A stretch of 64,000 nt of DNA from Pseudomonas sp. 10-1B (GCF_000935045.1 NZ_JYKS01000013.1:35763-99762); one strand, 5' to 3'. Shown: positions 27,049 to 37,109, numbered from the stretch's first letter. Program-made: numbers and translations. The notes: generated from the sequence alone by a model not told the origin.

Positions 27049-27504
27049 ATGGAAAGTCCAGGTTCCCATCGTTTACGTAGCGGTCGAGTGTCCGAGCCAG
27101 GACGCCTCTACCTGCTCACCACCACCACCCGAAACCGAACGCCATTGTTCAAAGACTTTCGCTTTGCCAGAACCGTGATACAGCAATTGCGATTCTGTGA
27201 AGAGTGCAAGGTTTGTCGATCTTTGGCGTGGGTCTTGATGCCGGATCATCTTCATTGGCTTATCGAGCTTGGGCCGTCGAGCCTGGGCGAGCTGATGTGT
27301 GGATTCAAGTCCAGAAGCAGTTGTGCGTTGTACAAGGTGGGTGCTGAAAGGCGGCATATCTGGCAGACCAGCTTTCATGACCGGGCTTTGCGTCGTGAGG
27401 AGGATATGAAGGCGGTTGCCCGTTACATCATCGCCAACCCGATTAGGGCTGGCCTGGTACGACGGGCTGGCGCGTATCCACATTGGGATTGTGTTTGGCT
27501 GTGA
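27049..27504 (+). CDS. REP-associated tyrosine transposase (RAYT)
   Basis: A 151-residue Y1 HUH-type transposase of the TnpA-REP/RAYT family, single-domain enzymes that nick and join REP DNA as single strands. The HUH motif is MPDHLHW (His67, His69). The catalytic Tyr126 is in the ARYIIANPIRAGLV helix, the standard RAYT signature. The start at 27049 follows AAAGGAGG. It is bracketed by near-identical inverted class B REPs (26921-26964 and 27513-27556), and class B REPs are frequent in the window. It appears intact. Confidence 0.93.
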   Translation: MESPGSHRLRSGRVSEPGRLYLLTTTTRNRTPLFKDFRFARTVIQQLRFCEECKVCRSLAWVLMPDHLHWLIELGPSSLGELMCGFKSRSSCALYKVGAERRHIWQTSFHDRALRREEDMKAVARYIIANPIRAGLVRRAGAYPHWDCVWL

Positions 27505-27512
27505 GTCCGCAG

Positions 27513-27659
27513 GTGAGGGCTTCGCCCTCATTTCGCGACACAAGGCCGCTCCCACATTGATCGGCGTACACAGGACCTCGGGAAATATCCAATTTGATCG
27601 GCATTCACAGGGCCTTGTGGGAGCGGCCTTGCGTCGCGATGGGCCGCAAAGCGGCCCCA
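27513..27659. repeat. Class B REP pair downstream of the RAYT gene
   Basis: An inverted REP at 27513-27556 (GTGAGGGCTTCGCCCTCATT...) pairs with the upstream REP at 26921-26964. A further class B REP (TTGTGGGAGCGGCCTTGCGT, from about 27614) ends in GGGCCGCAAAGCGGCCCC, next to the MATE gene stop. Confidence 0.88.
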
Positions 27660-27660
27660 A

Positions 27661-28998
27661 TCAGCCTACCCAGAGATTTTTCTGCTGCAACCGCCACCCC
27701 ATCCACCCCAACGTCACCGCCCGCAGCCCCATGAACCCGAGAAAGGCCAACCACAATCCATGGTTGCCAAGCCCACTCATGAGCACGCCCAATGGCAGCG
27801 CAATCACCACCGAAACCAACATCGCATTACGCATTTCCCGTGCCCGCGTCGCACCAATGAACAACCCGTCCAGCAAGTAACTCCACACCGCAATCAACGG
27901 CAGCAAGGCCAGGTACGGCAAGTACGGATAAGCCGCTGCCCGCACACTCTCGATGTCGGTCTGCAAGTTGATGAACAGGTGTCCGCCCAGCAGGAACAAC
28001 CCGGCAAATCCAAGGCTGGTGATCAACGACCAGCCACAGGCCACCACCAGCGAGCGGCGCAAGGTGTCGCGGTCACGGGCGCCGATGGCGTGGCCGCACA
28101 GGGCCTCTACCGCATGCGCCAGCCCGTCGAGGGCGTAGGCAGTCAGCAGCAGGCCGTTGAGCAACAGGGCGTTGGCCGCCACGGTGGCTTCGCCCAGGCG
28201 GGCGCCTTGGACGGCAATCAGCAGGAACACCAGTTGCAGCGCCAGGCTGCGCAGGAAAATATCGCGGTTCACCGCCAGCAGTGGCCGCCAGGCCTGCCAG
28301 CGCTTGAGCGCCACCCAGGCGATCTGCCCCGGGTAAGCGCGCAGGGCCGGGCGGGTCAGGGCCAGGCCGAGCAAGGCAGCGCTCCATTCGGCGATCACCG
28401 ACGCTCGTGCCGAACCCAGCACGCCCCAGTTCAGACCCAGCACGAACCACAGGTTCAAGGCGATGTTCAGTAGGTTGGTGGTCAGCAGGATGGCCAGCGG
28501 TGCCCTGGCGTTTTGCGTGCCGAGGAACCAGCCGACCAGTGCATAGCTGGCCAGTGCCGCAGGCAGGCCGAGCAGGCGGGTATGGAAGAAGTCTTCGGTG
28601 GATTGCTGCAGGGCCGCGCTCGGTTGCATCGCGTGCAGCGCCAATTGGCTGAAGGGCAGGGCCAGCAGGCCGATCAGCAGGGCGAAGCCGACCGCCAGCA
28701 GCAACCCTTGCACCAGCACCTGGCGCAACGCCGCGCCGTCGCCACGGCCGGCGGCCTGGGCGGCGAAGCCGGTGGAGCCCATGCGCAGGAAACCCATCAG
28801 GCCGACCATGAAGGTGAAAAGCGTAGCGCCCACGGCCACGGCGCCGAGTTGGTGGGCATGGGGGAGGTGGCCGATGACGGTGCTGTCAACCAGGGCTACC
28901 AGGGGGACGGAGATGTTGGACAGGATCATCGGCGCCGCCAGGGCCCAGACCTTGTGGTGGGTGGGGCGGTGGCGCCAGTCGGTGGTCAGTGAGGTCAT
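27661..28998 (-). CDS. MATE family efflux transporter (DinF-like)
   Basis: A 445-residue protein with about twelve hydrophobic helices, typical of MATE sodium- or proton-coupled multidrug/metabolite antiporters. The N-terminal segment VWALAAPMILSNISVPLVAL and DSTVIGHL place it in the DinF-like branch (Asp in TM1-2 loop, GFLRMGSTGFAAQA). The start ATG at 28998 has AGGA upstream; the longer open frame beyond it is antisense to the alpha-2-macroglobulin gene. Substrate unknown. Flanked on both sides by class B REPs. Confidence 0.9.
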   Translation of the reverse strand: MTSLTTDWRHRPTHHKVWALAAPMILSNISVPLVALVDSTVIGHLPHAHQLGAVAVGATLFTFMVGLMGFLRMGSTGFAAQAAGRGDGAALRQVLVQGLLLAVGFALLIGLLALPFSQLALHAMQPSAALQQSTEDFFHTRLLGLPAALASYALVGWFLGTQNARAPLAILLTTNLLNIALNLWFVLGLNWGVLGSARASVIAEWSAALLGLALTRPALRAYPGQIAWVALKRWQAWRPLLAVNRDIFLRSLALQLVFLLIAVQGARLGEATVAANALLLNGLLLTAYALDGLAHAVEALCGHAIGARDRDTLRRSLVVACGWSLITSLGFAGLFLLGGHLFINLQTDIESVRAAAYPYLPYLALLPLIAVWSYLLDGLFIGATRAREMRNAMLVSVVIALPLGVLMSGLGNHGLWLAFLGFMGLRAVTLGWMGWRLQQKNLWVG

Positions 28999-29017
28999 CG
29001 GGTGTCCTGGAGAATCT

Positions 29018-29127
29018 GGGGCTGCTTTGCAGCCCTTTCGCGACACAAGGCCGCTCCCACATTGATCGGCGTACGCAGGCCTTTTGTGGGAGCGGCCTTG
29101 CGTCGCGATAGGGGCGCAAAGCGCCCC
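29018..29127. repeat. Class B REP doublet
   Basis: GGGGCTGCTTTGCAGCCC next to TTCGCGACACAAGGCCGCTC on the left, and TGTGGGAGCGGCCTTGCGTC with GGGGCGCAAAGCGCCCC on the right. The spacer TTGATCGGCGTACGCAGG is shared with the REP pair after the RAYT gene. It lies in the divergent gap between the MATE and alpha-2-macroglobulin genes. Confidence 0.88.
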
Positions 29128-29241
29128 CGGCTGTTCTGAATGGGCACAGTGTAACGGCCAGGCAACCAAATCGCGCGAACATGGTCTCAGCCAGCTATAG
29201 TTGCTGCCCTCACGTACACGCTGCCAAAGAGTTCCTACTCC

Positions 29242-32200
29242 ATGTTCAACAAAGGATTGTTGCTGGCCTGCGCGCTGGCTTTGCTCAGTGCCTGTGACTC
29301 TTCCACGCCGGACAAACCGGCACCGGCCGAGAAACCGGTGGCCACCGCGCCCGCCGAAGCCCCCGCCGCCAAACGCGAAGACCCGGCCGTACTGGCCAAG
29401 CGCTACGAGGGCCGAGAGCTCACGGTGCTGGATGTTTCCGAAGTGCAGCTCGACGGCGCTGCCACGCTGTCGATCAGCTTCTCCGCGCCGCTGGATGCCA
29501 AGCAGGACTTCACCAACAAGGTCCACCTGGTCGATACCGTCAAAGGCAAGCTCGACGGCGCCTGGGAGCTCTCCGACAACCAGATGGAGCTGCGCCTGCG
29601 TCACCTGGAGCCGCAGCGCAAGCTGGTGCTGACCGTCGACAAGGGCCTGCTGGCGGTCAACGGCAAGCAGTTGGATAGCGAGTCGATCACCCGCCTGAAA
29701 ACCCGCGACATGCAGCCGACCATCGGCTTCGCCAGCCGCGGCTCGCTGCTGCCCACGCGCCTGGCCGAGGGCCTGCCGGTAATCGCCCTGAACGTCGACA
29801 AGGTCGATGTCGAATTCTTCCGCGTCAAGCCGGACATGCTCTCGACCTTCCTGGTCAACTGGGGGCGCAACAGCAGCCTGTACTACTACCAGTCCAAGGA
29901 AACGCTGGACATGGCCGAGCTGGTCTACAGCGGCCGTTTCGACCTCAACCCGGCGCGCAACACCCGCGAGACTGTGCTGCTGCCGATCGCCGGTATCAAG
30001 CCGTTGCAGGAGCCCGGTGTGTACCTGGCGGTGATGCGTGCCTCGGGCACCTACGACTACTCGCAACCAGCAACCCTGTTCACCCTCAGCGACATCGGTG
30101 TGTCTGCGCACCGCTACCGTGATCGCCTCGATGTGTTTGCCCAGGCCCTGGAAGGCGGCAAGGCAATGAACGGCGTCAACCTGGAAATCCATGACGACAA
30201 GGGCAAGCTGCTGGCCCAGGCCACTACCGATGGCAAGGGCCATGCCCAACTGCCGATCACGCCCAAGGCCGATACCCTGATCGCCACCCAGGGCGTGCAC
30301 ACCACGCTGCTGCGCCTGAACACGGCAGCGCTGGACCTGGCCGAATTCGACATCACCGGGCCCCAGGCCAACCCGCTGCAGTTCTTCATCTTCGGTCCTC
30401 GTGACTTGTATCGCCCCGGCGAGACGGTGCTGCTCAACGGCTTGCTGCGCGACCAGGATGGCAAACCGGTCAAGGCTCTGCCAGTGAGTGTGGAAGTGCG
30501 CCGCCCAGACGAGCAGGTCAGCCGCAAGTTCGTCTGGGAAGCCGATACCAATGGCCTGTACCAATACCAGTTGCAGTTGGCAGGCGAGGCGCCGACCGGC
30601 CGCTGGCAACTGCTGCTCGACCTGGGTGGCGGGCGCAAACAGGTATACGAATTCCTCGTCGAAGACTTCCTGCCCGAGCGCCTGGCGCTGGAACTCAAGG
30701 GCAGCAGCAAGCCGCTTTCACCTGACGAGGATGCGCGAATCCAGGTCAATGGCCGTTACCTCTACGGCGCCCCGGCCGCCGGCAACCGCTTGAGCGGCCA
30801 GGCCTATGTGCGCCCGTTGCGCGAGGCAGTGCCGGCGCTGCCTGGCTACCAGTTCGGCTCGGTCACCGAAACCGAGCTGAACCAGGACCTGGAACTGGAC
30901 GAAGTCACCCTCGACCAGGCCGGCAAGGCGGTGATCGATATCGAAAGCCGCTGGGCCGAAGCCCGCTCCCCGTTGCAACTGACCGTGCAGGCCAGCCTGC
31001 AGGAGTCCGGTGGCCGGCCGATCACTCGGCGCCTGGAGCAACCGATCTGGCCAGCCGAGCGACTGCCAGGCCTGCGTGGCTTGTTCGATGGCGAGGAAAC
31101 CGACAGCGATGGGCCGGTGGAATTCGAGTTGCTGGTGGCCGACCGTGACGGCAACAAGCTGGCGGCCAACGACCTCAAGGTGCGGCTGATCCGCGAGCGC
31201 CGCGACTATTACTGGAACTACTCGCAGAGCGATGGCTGGAGCTACGCCTACAACGAGAAATTCCTCACCCAGAGCGAAGAGACCGTCAGCGTCAAGGCTG
31301 GCGCCACTGCCAAGCTGAGCTTCCAGGTGGAATGGGGCCCGTACCGCGTCGAGTTGGAAGACCCGCAGACCGGCCTGGTGTCCAGCGAGCGCTTCTGGGC
31401 CGGCTACCGCGCCCAGGACAACGCCGAAGGCGGCGCGGTGCGCCCGGACCAGGTCAAGTTGGCGCTGGACAAACCGTCCTACGCCGACGGCGCGACTGCC
31501 AGGGTCACCGTCACCCCGCCCGCCGGCGGCAGCGGCTACTTGATGATCGAGTCCAGCGATGGCCCGCTGTGGTGGCAGGAGATCGACGTACCCGCCGAGG
31601 GCAAGACCTTCGATGTGCAATTGGACAAGGCCTGGGCCCGCCACGACCTGTACCTCAGTGCGCTGGTGATCCGCCCCGGTGAACGCAAGGCCAACGCCAC
31701 GCCCAAGCGTGCAGTAGGCGTGCTGCACCTGCCGCTGGACCGCGCCGAGCGCAAGCTGGCGCTGAGCCTGCAGGCACCGGAGAAGATGCGCCCGAAACAA
31801 CCGTTGACCGTGAAGGTCAAGGCAGCCAATGCCGATGGCAGTGTGCCCAAACAGGTGCATGTGCTGTTGTCGGCGGTGGACGTGGGCATCCTCAACATTA
31901 CCGATTTCAAAACCCCCGACCCGTTCGCCAGCCTGTTCGGACGCAAGGCCTACGGTGCCGACCAGCTGGACATTTACGGCCAGCTGATCGAAGCCGGCCA
32001 GGGCCGCCTGGCCAGCCTGGCGTTCGGCGGCGATGCGGCCATGGCCAAGGGCGGCAAGCGCCCCAACACCTCGGTGACCATCGTCGCCCAGCAGAGCCTG
32101 CCGGTGACCCTGGACGACAAGGGTGAGGGCCAGGCCACGGTCGATATCCCCGACTTCAATGGCGAGCTGCGGCTGATGGCCCAGGCCTGGACCGAAGAGC

Positions 32201-34143
32201 ACTTCGGCATGGCCGAAGGCAAGACCGTGGTCGCCGCGCCGTTGATCGCCGAGCTGTCGGCGCCACGCTTCCTGGCCGGTGGCGACCGCACCAGCCTGGC
32301 GCTGGACCTGGCCAACCTGTCGGACCGTGCCCAGCAACTGAATGTCGAGATCAGTACCGAAGGGCAAGTTAGCCTGGCGGCCAATGCCATGCACAACGTT
32401 GCTTTGGTCGAAGGCCAGCGCTCGACGCTGATGATTCCGGTGCAGGCCCAGGGCGGCTTGGGGCAGGGCAAGGTGCATGTGCGGGTCACGGGCTTGCAAT
32501 TGCCGAACGAGCCGACCACTGCGTTCGAGCGTGAGTGGACGCTGGGTGTGCGCCCGGCCTACCCGGCAATGCTCAAGCACTACCGCGTGGCCTTGAAGGA
32601 CCAGCCATGGACCCTGCCCGAAGCAGACCTGGCCGCCTTCGAACCTGCCGGCCTGGAAGCCAGCCTGGCCTTGTCGAGCCGGCCGCCGCTGAACCTGGCC
32701 GAGCAGATCCGCGCCCTGGAAGCCTACCCCTACGGTTGCCTGGAGCAGACCACCAGCGGCCTCTACCCGTCGCTGTACGCCGATGCCGACAGCCTCAAGC
32801 GCCTGGGCATCAAGGGTGAGCCGGCGGATGTGCGCAAGCGCAAGATCGAAATGGGTATCGAGCACCTGCTGGGCATGCAGCGCTACAACGGCAGTTTTGG
32901 CCTGTGGAGTTCGGACAGCGAAGAAGAGTACTGGCTGACGGCCTATGTCACCGACTTCCTCTTGCGTGCCCGTGACCAGGGTTATGGCGTGCCGGCCGAG
33001 GCAGTGAAGAAGGCCAGCGAGCGCCTGCTGCGCTACCTGCAGGAGCGCAACCTGATCGAAGTCGACTACAGCGAGAACGCCGACCACACCCGTTTCGCCG
33101 TGCAGGCTTATGCGGCGCTGGTGCTGTCGCGCAGCCAGCAGGCGCCGTTGGGTGCCTTGCGTGGCTTGTTCGAGCGCCGCGCCGATGCCCGCTCTGGCCT
33201 GCCGCTGGTACAACTGGCAGTGGCGCTGGACAAGATGGGTGACAAACCGCGTGCCGAGCAGGCCTTGCAGGCAGGCTTGGGCATCAGCCGCGGCAAAGGC
33301 TGGCTGGCCGACTACGGCAGCGCCTTGCGCGACCAGGCGCTGATCCTGGCGCTGCTGCAGGAGAGCAACCTGGCCAGCAGCCAGGTCGACCAGCGCCTGT
33401 TCGCCTTGTCGGATGAGCTGGCGGCCAACCGCTGGCTGTCGACCCAGGAGCGCAATGCCCTGTTCCTCGCCGGCCGTGGCCTGCTGGGCAAGCCGGAAGG
33501 CAAGTGGCAGGCACGCCTGGACAGTGCCGGCGAGGTGCGCGAATTCAACAACGCCGAGTCTGGCATGAAGCTGGAAGGCCCGTTGCTGGTCTCGCCGCTG
33601 ACTGTGCAGAATGAGGGCAGCGAAACGCTGTACCAGCAACTGACCTTGTCGGGGTACCCACGCCAGGCGCCTGTGGCCAGTGGCAACGGCATGCAGATCC
33701 GTCGCGAGTATCTGGGCATGAATGGCCAGCCGCTGGACCTGCACAACTTGCGCAGTGGTGACCTGGTGCTGGTGCATCTGGCGCTCAAGGCCGAGAACCG
33801 CGTACCGGATGCGCTGGTGGTGGACTTGCTGCCGGCAGGCCTGGAGCTGGAAAACCAGAACCTGGCGCAAAGTGCCGCCAGCCTGGACAACGCCAGCAGC
33901 GCGGTGAAGGAATGGCGCGAGTCGATGCAGAACGCCAGCGTGGTGCATCAGGAGTACCGCGATGACCGGTATGTCGCTGCGCTCAAGCTCGACGGCTACG
34001 GCACCACCCACCTGCTGTACCTGGCGCGGGCGGTGACCCCAGGCACTTACCGTGTGCCACCGCCACAGGTCGAGTCGATGTACCGGCCGAACCTGCAGGC
34101 CGTGGGGGATGGGCAGGGGGAGATGACTGTAAAGGCCCGCTAA
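29242..34143 (+). CDS. Bacterial alpha-2-macroglobulin (YfhM/MagD type)
   Basis: A 1633-residue lipoprotein: signal peptide with lipobox LSAC at about residue 18, then a series of macroglobulin domains. The thioester motif YGCLEQTTSG has Cys1166 and Gln1169 intact, placed about 70 percent along the protein as in YfhM. It is followed by the alpha/alpha-toroid TED region (LGMQRYNGSFGLWSSDSEEE) and C-terminal MG10-like domain. Such proteins trap foreign proteases in the periplasm and are typically linked to pbpC, which is the next plus-strand gene here. It is preceded by a Pro/Ala-rich linker after the lipobox. Confidence 0.95.
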   Translation: MFNKGLLLACALALLSACDSSTPDKPAPAEKPVATAPAEAPAAKREDPAVLAKRYEGRELTVLDVSEVQLDGAATLSISFSAPLDAKQDFTNKVHLVDTVKGKLDGAWELSDNQMELRLRHLEPQRKLVLTVDKGLLAVNGKQLDSESITRLKTRDMQPTIGFASRGSLLPTRLAEGLPVIALNVDKVDVEFFRVKPDMLSTFLVNWGRNSSLYYYQSKETLDMAELVYSGRFDLNPARNTRETVLLPIAGIKPLQEPGVYLAVMRASGTYDYSQPATLFTLSDIGVSAHRYRDRLDVFAQALEGGKAMNGVNLEIHDDKGKLLAQATTDGKGHAQLPITPKADTLIATQGVHTTLLRLNTAALDLAEFDITGPQANPLQFFIFGPRDLYRPGETVLLNGLLRDQDGKPVKALPVSVEVRRPDEQVSRKFVWEADTNGLYQYQLQLAGEAPTGRWQLLLDLGGGRKQVYEFLVEDFLPERLALELKGSSKPLSPDEDARIQVNGRYLYGAPAAGNRLSGQAYVRPLREAVPALPGYQFGSVTETELNQDLELDEVTLDQAGKAVIDIESRWAEARSPLQLTVQASLQESGGRPITRRLEQPIWPAERLPGLRGLFDGEETDSDGPVEFELLVADRDGNKLAANDLKVRLIRERRDYYWNYSQSDGWSYAYNEKFLTQSEETVSVKAGATAKLSFQVEWGPYRVELEDPQTGLVSSERFWAGYRAQDNAEGGAVRPDQVKLALDKPSYADGATARVTVTPPAGGSGYLMIESSDGPLWWQEIDVPAEGKTFDVQLDKAWARHDLYLSALVIRPGERKANATPKRAVGVLHLPLDRAERKLALSLQAPEKMRPKQPLTVKVKAANADGSVPKQVHVLLSAVDVGILNITDFKTPDPFASLFGRKAYGADQLDIYGQLIEAGQGRLASLAFGGDAAMAKGGKRPNTSVTIVAQQSLPVTLDDKGEGQATVDIPDFNGELRLMAQAWTEEHFGMAEGKTVVAAPLIAELSAPRFLAGGDRTSLALDLANLSDRAQQLNVEISTEGQVSLAANAMHNVALVEGQRSTLMIPVQAQGGLGQGKVHVRVTGLQLPNEPTTAFEREWTLGVRPAYPAMLKHYRVALKDQPWTLPEADLAAFEPAGLEASLALSSRPPLNLAEQIRALEAYPYGCLEQTTSGLYPSLYADADSLKRLGIKGEPADVRKRKIEMGIEHLLGMQRYNGSFGLWSSDSEEEYWLTAYVTDFLLRARDQGYGVPAEAVKKASERLLRYLQERNLIEVDYSENADHTRFAVQAYAALVLSRSQQAPLGALRGLFERRADARSGLPLVQLAVALDKMGDKPRAEQALQAGLGISRGKGWLADYGSALRDQALILALLQESNLASSQVDQRLFALSDELAANRWLSTQERNALFLAGRGLLGKPEGKWQARLDSAGEVREFNNAESGMKLEGPLLVSPLTVQNEGSETLYQQLTLSGYPRQAPVASGNGMQIRREYLGMNGQPLDLHNLRSGDLVLVHLALKAENRVPDALVVDLLPAGLELENQNLAQSAASLDNASSAVKEWRESMQNASVVHQEYRDDRYVAALKLDGYGTTHLLYLARAVTPGTYRVPPPQVESMYRPNLQAVGDGQGEMTVKAR

Positions 34144-34164
34144 ATCCCTGCTGTGCGCGGACTA

Positions 34165-34282
34165 TGTGGGAGCGGCCTTGTGTCGCGAAAGGGCCGCAAA
34201 GCGGCCCCAGCGATTCAAGCAGCGGAGCTGAAAATCTGGGGCTGCTGCGCAGCCCTTTCGCGACACAAGGCCGCTCCCACAG
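34165..34282. repeat. Class B REP doublet
   Basis: TGTGGGAGCGGCCTTGTGTC with GGGCCGCAAAGCGGCCCC on the left; GGGGCTGCTGCGCAGCCC with TTTCGCGACACAAGGCCGCT on the right. It lies between the alpha-2-macroglobulin gene and the convergent small membrane protein gene. Confidence 0.88.
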
Positions 34283-34303
34283 GTCCGCGCTGGCCGTTCA
34301 ATG

Positions 34304-34597
34304 TCAATGAATCACCCAACTCATCACCCACAACCCCAGCACCAGCCAGATGATCCCGAGAATGATCGAGGCGCGCATGAACGCGCGGATCGCCGAGTAC
34401 AGCAGCATCAGACCGATGATCAAGGCCAGGATGCTGACCAGCGAGGTGTCCATGCCCAAGGTGCGCGCCAGGCCGTCGATGAAATTGCCACCGGCATTGG
34501 CCAGCAGGTTGAACAACCCGCTCAATGCGTCGACGATGAAGCGGATCAACGACCCCAGTGCCTGGCCCAGCCACTCGAAAAAACCTTCTACATGCAT
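34304..34597 (-). CDS. Small inner-membrane protein, unknown function
   Basis: A 97-residue protein. The N-terminal half has amphipathic stretches (GFFEWLGQALGSLIRFIVDA), and the second half has two strong hydrophobic helices, VSILALIIGLMLLYSAI and ASIILGIIWLVLGLWVM. The start MHVEGFFEWL at 34597 is chosen because the frame upstream is antisense to pbpC. It lies between the alpha-2-macroglobulin and pbpC genes on the opposite strand and is divergent from pbpC. No family function is known to me. Confidence 0.78.
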   Translation of the reverse strand: MHVEGFFEWLGQALGSLIRFIVDALSGLFNLLANAGGNFIDGLARTLGMDTSLVSILALIIGLMLLYSAIRAFMRASIILGIIWLVLGLWVMSWVIH

Positions 34598-34674
34598 AGT
34601 TGCTTCCTGATGAACGAATCGGCGCGCTTGCCGTTCCCAAGCCTTTGGCCATCGATTGGCCAGATCGGTTCCCG

Positions 34675-37029
34675 ATGCCAAGCTTAGCGCGGCCACGCAC
34701 GCGTGCAGGCAAGCTGTTGCGTGCCACCGTGGCCGGCATGCTGGTGCTGTTCGGCCTGCTATGGCTGGCCGACCGCCTGTGGCCGTTGCCCATGCCCGGT
34801 GACGACCTGGCCCGGGTGGTGCTGGCCGAGGACGGCACGCCATTGTGGCGCTTTGCCGATAGCGACGGGGTATGGCGCTATCCAGTCAGCCCCGACGAGG
34901 TTTCGCCGCTGTACCTGCAGGCCCTGCTGACCTACGAGGACCGCTGGTTCTACAGCCACCCAGGGGTCAATCCACTGGCCCTGGCCCGCGCTGCCTGGCT
35001 GAACCTGCGGGATGGGCGGGTGGTGTCGGGCGGCAGCACGCTGTCGATGCAGGTGGCCCGCCTGCTCGACCCGCATGACCGCACCCTAGCCGGCAAACTG
35101 CGCCAGCTCTGGCGCACGGCGCAGCTGGAATGGCATCTGTCCAAGCGCGAAATCCTGCAGATCTACCTGGACCGTGCACCGTTCGGCGGCACCCTGCAGG
35201 GCGTAGCAGCCGCAAGTTGGGCGTACCTGGGCAAGTCGCCCATGCATCTGACGCCGGCCGAAGCGGCGTTGCTGGCGGTGCTGCCTCAGGCACCCAGCCG
35301 GCTGCGCCCGGACCGCCATCCCGCGCGCGCCCAGCGTGCCCGCGACAAGGTGCTGCAACGCCTGGCCGAATACCAGGTATGGCCTGCCCGGCAAATCCGC
35401 GAGGCTGCCGAGGAACCGCTGCTGCTGGCACCACGCCAGGAGCCGGCCCTGGCACCCCTGCTGGCCCGGCGCCTGAACAGTGCCAACAGCCCGCCGCTGA
35501 TCCTTACCACGCTCGATGCTGCGCTGCAGCGGCGCCTCGAAGACTTGCTGCTGGGCTGGCGTGCGCGGCTGCCAGAACGCACCTCCGCAGCCATTCTGGT
35601 GGTTGAGGCGCAGAGCATGGCGGTGCGTGCCTACCTGGGTTCGATCGACCTGGCTGACGAGCGCCGCTTCGGGCATGTGGACATGGTGCGCTCGCTGCGC
35701 TCGCCCGGCTCCACCCTCAAACCGTTCCTCTACGGCATGGCGCTGGACGATGGCCTGATTCATTCCGAATCGTTGCTGCAAGATGTGCCACGCCGCTATG
35801 GCGACTATCGCCCCGGCAACTTCTCCATGGGCTTCAGCGGGCCAGTGTCGGCCAGTTCGGCACTGGCCCTGTCGCTCAACCTGCCGGCGGTGCAGTTGCT
35901 CGAGGCCTATGGCCCGAAGCGCTTCGCCGCGCAGCTGCGTATGGCGGGCATGCCACTGATACTGCCGCCCCTGGCCGAGCCCAACCTGTCGTTGATCCTC
36001 GGTGGTGCTGGCAGCCGCCTGGAGGACCTGGTGGGCGGCTACGCGGCGCTGGCGCGGGGTGGCAACAGTGCGCGGATGCGCCTGCAACCGCAGGACCCGC
36101 TGGTCGAACGTCGTCTGCTGTCGCCGGGGGCCGCGTGGATCATCCGGCGCATCCTCAGCGGTCAGGCGCGGCCCGACCGCGACCCGCATGCCGAGTTGGT
36201 GCAGCGCCCGCAACTGGCCTGGAAGACTGGCACCAGCTATGGCTTTCGTGATGCCTGGTCGATCGGCGTGGGCCCGCGGTACCTGATCGGCGTATGGATC
36301 GGTCGCCCCGATGGCACGCCGGTGCCCGGCCAGTTCGGCCTGGCCTCGGCAGCGCCGCTGATGCTGCAGGTACACGACCTGCTGAGTAACCGTGACAGCC
36401 AGCGTGGCATCAGCGTGCCGGTGGAGCGGGTGCCGGGGAATGTCGGGGTGGCAGCGATCTGTTGGCCGCTGGGCCAGCCGATGAACAAGCAGGACCCCAA
36501 CTGCCGGCGCCAGCGCTTCGCCTGGACCCTGGACGGCACCACGCCGCCGACCCTGCAGGCCGCCGATCAGCCGCTGGGCCTGGGTTTGCGCGAAAGCGTG
36601 TGGGTCAATGACCAGGGGCTGCGAGTGGATGGCGCTTGCCCGGGCGCCAAGGCCCGCGACATTGCCCTGTGGCCGGCGCCGCTGGAGCCTTGGCTGCCCC
36701 GCGTCGAGCGGCGTGCAGCGCGCCTGCCGGCCATCGACCCGGCCTGCCCGCCGCAGGTGCCAGCCAGTGCGCCACCGCTGTCGATCGTGGGCGTGCGTCC
36801 GGGTGACCACCTGCGCCGTCCGGCCACCAGCAGCGAGCCGCTGCAGCTGCATGTGTCGGCCTTGGGCGGTGGTGGGCGGCGCTGGTGGTTCCTCAATGGC
36901 CAGCCATTGGGTGAAACCCAGGGGCAGGACAGCCTGCTGGTGCGCTTCCAGCAGGTTGGGCAGGCCGAGCTCAGCGCGCTGGATGAAAGTGGCGAGACGG
37001 CGCGGGTGGCGTTCCAGGTCAGTGAGTAG
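34675..37029 (+). CDS. pbpC: Penicillin-binding protein 1C
   Basis: A 784-residue bifunctional peptidoglycan synthase. After one N-terminal membrane anchor (about 22-37), the GT51 glycosyltransferase domain has TYEDRWFYSHPGV (catalytic Glu88) and GGSTLSMQVARLL. The transpeptidase domain has SPGSTLKPF (Ser346, Lys349), an SLN-type motif in ALSLNLPAVQ, and KTGTSYGF (Lys517). The C-terminus is the BiPBP_C domain. The start MPSLARPRTR at 34675 is preferred; an in-frame start at 34600 would overlap the divergent gene's promoter. Paired with the alpha-2-macroglobulin gene as in many proteobacteria. Confidence 0.94.
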   Translation: MPSLARPRTRAGKLLRATVAGMLVLFGLLWLADRLWPLPMPGDDLARVVLAEDGTPLWRFADSDGVWRYPVSPDEVSPLYLQALLTYEDRWFYSHPGVNPLALARAAWLNLRDGRVVSGGSTLSMQVARLLDPHDRTLAGKLRQLWRTAQLEWHLSKREILQIYLDRAPFGGTLQGVAAASWAYLGKSPMHLTPAEAALLAVLPQAPSRLRPDRHPARAQRARDKVLQRLAEYQVWPARQIREAAEEPLLLAPRQEPALAPLLARRLNSANSPPLILTTLDAALQRRLEDLLLGWRARLPERTSAAILVVEAQSMAVRAYLGSIDLADERRFGHVDMVRSLRSPGSTLKPFLYGMALDDGLIHSESLLQDVPRRYGDYRPGNFSMGFSGPVSASSALALSLNLPAVQLLEAYGPKRFAAQLRMAGMPLILPPLAEPNLSLILGGAGSRLEDLVGGYAALARGGNSARMRLQPQDPLVERRLLSPGAAWIIRRILSGQARPDRDPHAELVQRPQLAWKTGTSYGFRDAWSIGVGPRYLIGVWIGRPDGTPVPGQFGLASAAPLMLQVHDLLSNRDSQRGISVPVERVPGNVGVAAICWPLGQPMNKQDPNCRRQRFAWTLDGTTPPTLQAADQPLGLGLRESVWVNDQGLRVDGACPGAKARDIALWPAPLEPWLPRVERRAARLPAIDPACPPQVPASAPPLSIVGVRPGDHLRRPATSSEPLQLHVSALGGGGRRWWFLNGQPLGETQGQDSLLVRFQQVGQAELSALDESGETARVAFQVSE

Positions 37030-37109
37030 CGGTTCGACGGCGGCCGGGCCAGCACCTACGCTTGCAAGTGACGGGTGTGACCGGCTGGTGCCCCGCGAAC
37101 CAAGGGAAC

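Noticed and set aside
30718..34011. Very long minus-strand open frame (1097 codons) opposite the alpha-2-macroglobulin gene
   Set aside because: It is an antisense frame kept open by high GC and codon bias. The plus strand codes for a complete lipoprotein with a thioester motif; the antisense protein is rich in His, Gln and Arg and has no family pattern.
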